41,854 nt of DNA from assembly GCF_000300995.1 (NCBI RefSeq), contig NZ_AMRJ01000027.1, positions 1 through 41,854 of the forward strand, read 5' to 3'. A program made the position numbers and the translations under genes. This DNA comes from Alcanivorax hongdengensis A-11-3. Its GTDB lineage: Bacteria > Pseudomonadota > Gammaproteobacteria > Pseudomonadales > Alcanivoracaceae. The notes beneath the pieces are model-generated. The model was not told the origin of the DNA. It saw only the letters and a program-made list of their open reading frames with translations, and did not search any database. Below, in pieces: positions 40,702 through 41,854 of this stretch; the stretch's first letter is position 1, and each line of letters opens with the position of its first letter.

Positions 40702-40938
40702 CTAAAAGTCAGCCCGGTTTTTTGCCTGTTCTACGGCCTCGATTGACCATTTCCCCTTGGCGTCACCTTCCAGTTTAAGACTGGCAAAATAAGCCTCTTC
40801 ACGCAGCTTGGCCGCCCGTTGCTCCAGTTCCTGAGCTTCTGCCATCTTGTCCGCGATAGTGTCACGGCGAGTGGTGAAGTCGGTCGCGGCCACGTTCGGC
40901 AGGGCATCGACCCAAGACATGATTTTGCTGGTAGTCAT
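40702..40938 (-). CDS. kleA: KleA
   Basis: 78 residues, helical, with the family start IMSWVDALPNVAATDF and end EAVEQAKNRADF. RK2 KleA is a small coiled-coil protein of the kle maintenance operon with no known catalytic activity. The start at 40938 matches the repeated leader; the frame is open 15 codons more. RK2 has kleB, kleC, kleD and kleF as well, which are absent here. Confidence 0.93.
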   Translation of the reverse strand: MTTSKIMSWVDALPNVAATDFTTRRDTIADKMAEAQELEQRAAKLREEAYFASLKLEGDAKGKWSIEAVEQAKNRADF

Positions 40939-40981
40939 CGGTTTTCCTCGGTTATTGACCTGGGCGGTGTGCCCGGCCTTC
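40936..40981 (-). promoter_or_regulatory. Repeated leader, copy 3 (kleA)
   Basis: The 46-nt leader from the kleA ATG back to CCGGCCTTC matches those at 1034-1080 and 1426-1472. It contains GGGC and GCCC able to pair. Confidence 0.6.
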
Positions 40982-40988
40982 ACTTAAT

Positions 40989-41018
40989 ATATTAGGGCAA
41001 AATGCCCTAAGCTGTCAA
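40989..41018 (-). promoter_or_regulatory. kleA promoter with a KorC operator
   Basis: TTGACA (41018-41013) and TAATAT (40994-40989) on the minus strand are 18 bp apart. TAGGGCAAAATGCCCTA (40993-41009) fills the spacer and touches the -10. The design is identical to that of the klc promoter at 1481-1524, so KorC coordinates both. Confidence 0.87.
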
Positions 41019-41044
41019 GCGCAAAATCCGATTTATCGAAACAT

Positions 41045-41057
41045 TTTAGCGGCTAAA
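41045..41057. promoter_or_regulatory. KorB operator upstream of kleA
   Basis: TTTAGCGGCTAAA, perfect match, 27 bp upstream of the kleA -35 and 31 bp after the korC stop. It allows KorB to act on the kle operon along with KorC. Confidence 0.88.
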
Positions 41058-41088
41058 ATCACAATTCCAAGCATTTCCTTCCTGGCGT

Positions 41089-41343
41089 TCAACCTTCTTC
41101 CCAAATCTTGCCAAGCCCGGCCATGTCGCAAAGCAACGCCCACGCGGCATAGGGAATATGTGTTTCTTCCCCGATCCAGCGGCGCACCGTTCTATCGCCC
41201 TTTTGCCCAAGCCCGACCTTTTTAGCAGCTCCGCCACCTGTAAGCCCGGCAAGCCGCAGCACTTCGCGGATTTCATCGCCTGTCGGGCGCTCCCACTTTT
41301 CAGCAGGGCGCAGGCATTCCAGCCTGATATTCGGATCACTCAT
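41089..41343 (-). CDS. korC: KorC, repressor of the klc and kle operons
   Basis: 84 residues. ERPTGDEIREVLRLAGLTGG and GDRTVRRWIGEETHIPYAAW are nearly those of RK2 KorC, a small helix-turn-helix repressor. It overlaps the end of klcB by 8 bp (ATGAGTGA). It represses the promoter of its own operon and that of kleA through the TAGGGCA palindromes. Confidence 0.95.
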   Translation of the reverse strand: MSDPNIRLECLRPAEKWERPTGDEIREVLRLAGLTGGGAAKKVGLGQKGDRTVRRWIGEETHIPYAAWALLCDMAGLGKIWEEG

Positions 41344-41854
41344 TGTTTGTCTCTCCTGTGTCTATGACGGGGCGCAACTGATCAAAGCTGTAGATCGAAT
41401 GCACCGATTTAGGGTTGTACTGGACCACGCGCCGCCCGTTACGATTGATACGGTACTTTATAGGCTCGTCGTCGTGTGCCCACACCTGGGAAGAGTTGGG
41501 GGACAGTTTCGTGATAATCACAAACTTGCCTATGTCCTTCTCAAATACAGGGTGATGGACGCTAATAATTTCGCACCGTTGGCCCGGCTCGAAACGCCTT
41601 GTTACCTCCCTGGCGTTCAGGTTTGCGGCCTTGGCCGCCGTTGGTTCGGGGGTTGTGGCCTCCTGTTCCACCTCCGGCAGCTCCTTTGCCGGTTTCTCTG
41701 CCTCAATCCTTGCTTGCGCTTCCTTGGCCCACTTGCGGGCAACAAACGCCTTCTGTGCGGGCAGCACAACGTCTACAAGGGCATAACCAGGGGGTATGTC
41801 CAGGGTCGCCGGAGAACGTCGCGCAGGCGGCTCCAGAGAAGCCATAGCGGCGGG
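41336..41854 (-). CDS. klcB: KlcB, C-terminal part (gene begins at the left edge)
   Basis: Continuation of the gene at 561-1: the first codons here (CCC GCC GCT, from 41854) keep the same frame, so the Met codon at 41845 is internal. This 172-residue part has a KorA-like motif (PPGYALVDVVLPAQKAFVARKW, split here by position about 208-230 of the whole protein), then a Pro/Glu/Ala linker, and a C-terminal basic domain (GQRCEIISVHHPVF; NRNGRRVVQYNPKS). The KorA-like piece suggests KlcB pairs with itself or with KorA or TrbA. Overlaps korC by 8 bp. Confidence 0.82.
   Translation of the reverse strand, partial: PAAMASLEPPARRSPATLDIPPGYALVDVVLPAQKAFVARKWAKEAQARIEAEKPAKELPEVEQEATTPEPTAAKAANLNAREVTRRFEPGQRCEIISVHHPVFEKDIGKFVIITKLSPNSSQVWAHDDEPIKYRINRNGRRVVQYNPKSVHSIYSFDQLRPVIDTGETNNE

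Overview
The window is best read as a complete circular IncP-1-type conjugative plasmid of 41,854 bp, cut open arbitrarily inside one gene. A minus-strand gene runs off the left edge at base 1 and continues in the same frame, without a stop, from base 41854 down to 41336. The joined gene (klcB) then sits between klcA and korC, its normal place in IncP-1 plasmids. The backbone can be recognised gene by gene from remembered RK2/RP4 and R751 proteins, but it has clearly diverged from them. Hosts of such plasmids are Gram-negative, typically Beta- and Gammaproteobacteria. No rRNA, tRNA, CRISPR array or resistance gene was seen.

Layout. (1) 1-1525 and 41336-41854: KorC-regulated klc operon, reading leftward (zinc-ribbon gene, klcA, klcB, korC). 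(2) 1525-2515: oriV, with five plus three iterons, a DnaA box, and AT-rich and GC-rich segments in the RK2 order. (3) 2557-4562: trfA and ssb (minus) divergent from trbA (plus), with KorA and KorB operators over the promoter. (4) 4563-17757: the trb operon for the mating-pair apparatus, trbB to trbN, trbP and an upf30.5-like outer-membrane gene. (5) 17776-22080: the accessory region between trb and tra. It holds a small gene with a KorB site, a more AT-rich three-gene cassette with a membrane zinc metalloprotease, a resolvase operon, two small genes and a 182-bp mobile element with a perfect 5-bp target duplication. (6) 22129-32794: the tra relaxase operon (traC, D, E, F, G, I with nested traH, and J). 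(7) 32795-33172: oriT, followed by traK, traL, traM. (8) 34828-41089: kfrC, kfrB, kfrA, a 47-codon gene, korB, incC, korA, kleE, kleA.

The genes work as one coordinated system. TrfA with SSB starts replication at oriV. IncC and KorB partition the plasmid. KorA, KorB, KorC and TrbA form the repressor network, and ten perfect copies of the KorB operator are spread round the circle. TraI, TraJ and TraK process oriT, TraG couples the DNA to the Trb channel, and TraF matures the cyclic pilin TrbC. KlcA and the N-terminal domain of TraC are predicted to blunt host restriction. The least explained parts are the 182-bp element, the 18.07-20.23 kb cassette, and the change in KorA operator sequence relative to RK2.
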